A stretch of DNA of 12,347 bases. It comes from Caldifarciminota bacterium (GTDB lineage Bacteria > Hydrothermota > UBA3072 > WFRC01). The position numbers and the translations under genes are program-made. Where the stretch lies: contig WFRC01000259.1 in NCBI GenBank assembly GCA_015486685.1, positions 1 to 12,347 of the forward strand. Reading direction: 5' to 3'. Below are positions 12,245 through 12,347 of the stretch, piece by piece. Below the pieces are notes generated by a model. It searched no databases. It was not told the origin of the DNA and worked only from the letters and a program-made list of their open reading frames with translations. Position 1 is the stretch's first letter, and every line of letters starts with the position of its first letter.

Positions 12245-12347
12245 TGTTTTTTCTCCTTTTATATTCTTCTTCTATGGCTTTATTTGCTATGTCTTCAATC
12301 CTGAAAACATCGATACCCAATAACATCAATATTATTAAGAATAAAGG
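12216..12347 (-). CDS. C-terminal end of a small membrane protein, cut by the right edge
   Basis: An open frame enters from the right edge and runs 43 codons to TAG at 12216-12218. It begins with a hydrophobic stretch (LFLIILMLLGIDVF) and continues as a charged tail (RIEDIANKAIEEEYKRRKNNDKRN). The overlap with the next gene and the SD of that gene within its codons fit the packed operon style. A start at the internal ATG (codon 8) is possible, but no SD precedes it, so the start is most likely outside the window. Function unknown; a single-pass membrane protein is what can be seen. Confidence 0.55.
   Translation of the reverse strand, partial: PLFLIILMLLGIDVFRIEDIANKAIEEEYKRRKNNDKRNVSKN

Noticed and set aside
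1..12347. tRNA genes, CRISPR arrays, insertion sequences, attachment sites
   Set aside because: I looked for cloverleaf-like blocks, regularly spaced repeats, transposase motifs and long terminal repeats and saw none.

Overview
The window is the right-to-left (minus-strand) core of an AT-rich tailed phage or prophage. About 20 genes on one strand are packed with short overlaps (often ATGA- or TAATG-type junctions) and mostly have strong AGGAGG ribosome binding sites. The plus strand carries no gene I can support. Codons are AT-rich (many ATA, AGA, AAA) and TGA, TAA and TAG are all used as stops, so the host reads the standard bacterial code. The SD strength suggests a low-GC bacterium, but the sequence does not identify the host.

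In transcription order, from the right edge leftward, the first block (12347 to about 9990) holds small middle-type genes: a cut membrane-anchored protein, two small unknowns, a DUF3164-type protein, a winged-helix-like protein, a GemA/Mu gp16-like (DUF1018) protein, a coiled-coil unknown and a 61-residue excisionase/MerR-like HTH protein. DUF3164 together with GemA is typical of Mu-like transposable phages. The transposase genes would then lie beyond the right edge; this is inference.

The second block (9824 to 4906) is DNA packaging and portal assembly: small terminase, large terminase (Walker A, Walker B and nuclease acidic residues visible), portal, a Mu gpF-like head morphogenesis protein with an extra C-terminal domain resembling phage BECR-fold nuclease/toxin domains, and a small acidic Trp-rich protein. 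A Rho-independent terminator follows (4845-4881), then a promoter-like region with a perfect TATAAT, no good -35 and short tandem repeats upstream. This is the same relative place as the Mu late promoter ahead of its protease/scaffold gene.

The third block (4728 to 1) is head and neck formation, then lysis: an XkdF-like protease with a long coiled-coil scaffold tail (and a very clear internal in-frame start for a free scaffold), major capsid protein, a small capsid-adjacent protein, a head-tail connector, an HK97 gp10-like protein, a probable tail-terminator/completion protein, an XhlA-like coiled-coil membrane protein, and a PGRP-type amidase endolysin cut by the left edge.

The layout is Mu-like in order and early genes, with head proteins closer to PBSX/HK97-type families. 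The observations most worth following are the toxin-like tail on the gpF protein with its acidic neighbour, the nested scaffold gene, the terminator/late-promoter switch, and several perfect stem-loops at gene junctions.
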